Notes under the pieces: model-generated
Told to the model about the DNA's origin: nothing
Seen by the model: only the letters and a program-made list of their open reading frames with translations
The model's database searches: none
Program-made: the position numbers and the translations under genes
Shown: in pieces, positions 6,257-7,108 of the stretch
Numbering within the stretch: the first letter of the stretch is position 1
How the letters are laid out: every line of letters starts with the position of its first letter
NCBI GenBank assembly: GCA_964508185.1
Contig: CAZDSS010000122.1
Coordinates: 1 to 7,108 of the forward strand
DNA from: CAZDSS01 sp964508185
GTDB taxonomy: Bacteria; Pseudomonadota; Alphaproteobacteria; Sphingomonadales; Govanellaceae
Length of the DNA stretch: 7,108 bases
Direction: 5' to 3'

Positions 6257-6821
6257 TCAGGCTTCCCGAAACAGCACCTCGATGAGTGAGCAGCTCACTT
6301 CCTCGCCGTCGTCCGACAGGGGCAGGGCGATGAGGGAGAAGGCGATCGCCGGCGTGCAGTCGGGCAGGGTGGAGCGGAGCGTCACCGGCACCCGGTTCGC
6401 CGCCTGATGGCGCATCAGGGCGCGCATCAGGCCGTGGCGCTCGATGAGGCTGCGGTCCTCCGTCGTCCCGCCGAATTGCCAGAATTTCTGTGCCTCGCGG
6501 CCGCAGCCGAGGACGCGGAACGACCCGTCATTCCGCAGAAGCTCCACGACGGCGAGGAACGGGGCGTGGCGGGTGATGTCGCGGCTGCGGATCGCGCTTC
6601 GCGGCGGCATGCGCCGTCCCTCGCGGATGCGGCACCAAGGTGAACAGTTCCCGCAGCTGCAGATGGTCGACGTTTCCGGCCTCCATCGCCGGAAGAAAGC
6701 GATAATTCCCCCTGCCGTCGAACGCCTCTGCGCGCGTCAGACCGGTTTCATCCGGTGTCACGGTCCCCTGTCCCCCCGTCCCGCGCGCCGACCGCGGGAC
6801 TTCTTCGCCGTGGGACGCCAT
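6257..6821 (-). pseudogene. PAS_5-like protein gene, apparently frameshifted
   Basis: The intact 3' part, from an ATG at 6610 to the stop at 6257-6259, encodes 117 residues that resemble a PAS_5 domain (a PAS-like sensory domain common in alphaproteobacteria): MPPRSAIRSRDI, then FLAVVELL, FRVLGCGREAQKFW and a C-terminal beta-strand set. Families of this kind usually have a conserved W...GRRMP.R.dI block preceded by an N-terminal helix. Here WCRIREGRRMP is encoded in the same frame just upstream of the ATG, but that frame has no start codon. The matching N-terminal part, ending ...HLQLRELFT, lies in the neighbouring minus frame, which is open from an ATG at 6821 (or 6884) and has GC-rich third positions like a coding frame. 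The two halves join near 6636-6641 if one base is skipped. It could be a true pseudogene, a sequencing error, or a shorter gene starting at 6610. The PAS_5 assignment is moderately sure and the frameshift is an inference. Confidence 0.55.
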
Positions 6822-6834
6822 GTTTCCTGCGCGC

Positions 6835-6840
6835 AATATA
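6835..6840 (-). promoter_or_regulatory. possible -10 element for the PAS_5-like gene
   Basis: TATATT on the minus strand is close to the -10 consensus, 13 bp before the ATG at 6821. No convincing -35 is seen at 16-19 bp. On the plus strand the overlapping TATAAC (6837-6842) is an equally good -10, so direction is uncertain. Confidence 0.2.
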
Positions 6841-6878
6841 ACGCAAAAGGCCAGGCGCGAAACAGGCCCATCGGACCC

Positions 6879-6906
6879 TTGCATGCGGGCCTCATTGCCC
6901 TATACT
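6879..6906 (+). promoter_or_regulatory. argG promoter
   Basis: TATACT (6901-6906) matches five of six -10 positions. TTGCAT (6879-6884) lies 16 bp upstream as a partial -35 match. Transcription would start near 6913, leaving a leader of about 50 bases before the argG ATG. No ARG-box-like palindrome was recognised. Confidence 0.5.
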
Positions 6907-6964
6907 GCCCGCCGTTTTCAGCCCTTATCCGGCGGTTTGCATTTCATCGAGGGGATCTCGGCGC

Positions 6965-7108
6965 ATGGCTCAGAAAATCAGGAAAGTGGTGCTCGCCTAT
7001 TCGGGCGGTCTGGATACGTCTGTCATCCTGAAATGGCTTCAGACCACCTATGACTGCGAGGTCGTGACCTTCACCGCCGATCTCGGCCAGGGCGAGGAGC
7101 TGGAGCCC
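6965..7108 (+). CDS. argG: argininosuccinate synthase, N-terminal fragment (3' end outside window)
   Basis: Joins citrulline and aspartate with ATP to make argininosuccinate, the next-to-last step of arginine synthesis, in the cytoplasm. Only the first 48 of about 400 residues are here, but they are diagnostic: after MAQKIRKVVL comes the ATP pyrophosphatase (PP-loop) motif AYSGGLDTS (11-19, SGGLDTS at 13-19), then VILKWL and the VVTFTADLGQGEELEP segment (33-48) typical of ArgG. GAGGGG at 6949-6954, ten bases before the ATG, acts as Shine-Dalgarno. The gene is divergent from the PAS_5-like gene and has its own promoter at 6879-6906. Confidence 0.96.
   Translation, partial: MAQKIRKVVLAYSGGLDTSVILKWLQTTYDCEVVTFTADLGQGEELEP

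Noticed and set aside
6444..7031. 195-codon plus-strand frame overlapping the PAS_5-like gene and the argG start
   Set aside because: No family features, runs through the argG promoter and overlaps the argG start out of frame; arginine- and proline-rich composition typical of a shadow frame.

Overview
The window looks like chromosomal DNA from a GC-rich alphaproteobacterium, perhaps of the Rhodospirillales. I judged the GC content by eye and did not compute it. The supporting genes are an IalB-family envelope protein beside rlmN, a two-subunit type (SCOT) CoA-transferase, a PAS_5-like protein and argG. The lineage is inferred from gene content and not proven. I see no insertion sequence, CRISPR array, tRNA or rRNA.

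Layout from left to right. Positions 1-524 hold the 5' three-quarters of scoA (3-oxoacid CoA-transferase subunit A) on the minus strand, running off the left edge. A divergent intergenic region of about 310 bp follows, with a 22-bp inverted repeat and a pair of 10-bp direct repeats. Next come three plus-strand genes: an IalB-family exported protein (837-1379), rlmN (1469-2623, 23S rRNA/tRNA adenosine C2-methyltransferase) and a 715-residue ankyrin-repeat/flavoprotein fusion (2724-4871). After a short gap with a good candidate operator comes a cyclopropane-fatty-acyl-phospholipid synthase (4994-6244, plus strand). Tail to tail with it, 12 bp away, is a minus-strand PAS_5-like gene that seems split by a frameshift near 6636-6641. 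Divergent from that, argG begins at 6965 behind a recognisable promoter and runs off the right edge.

Most of these genes are housekeeping or envelope functions: ketone-body/acyl-CoA metabolism, rRNA modification, membrane lipid cyclopropanation and arginine synthesis. The separate gaps and candidate promoters suggest several short transcription units and not one operon. The most unusual item is the ankyrin-flavoprotein fusion: an ankyrin module of about 135 residues precedes a full-length COG4529-like FAD/NAD(P)-binding protein of unknown substrate. The next most interesting are the frameshifted PAS_5 gene and the two inverted repeats of identical geometry (7-bp arms, 8-bp spacer) upstream of the IalB-family and cfa genes. 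Nothing here amounts to a clearly new multi-gene system.
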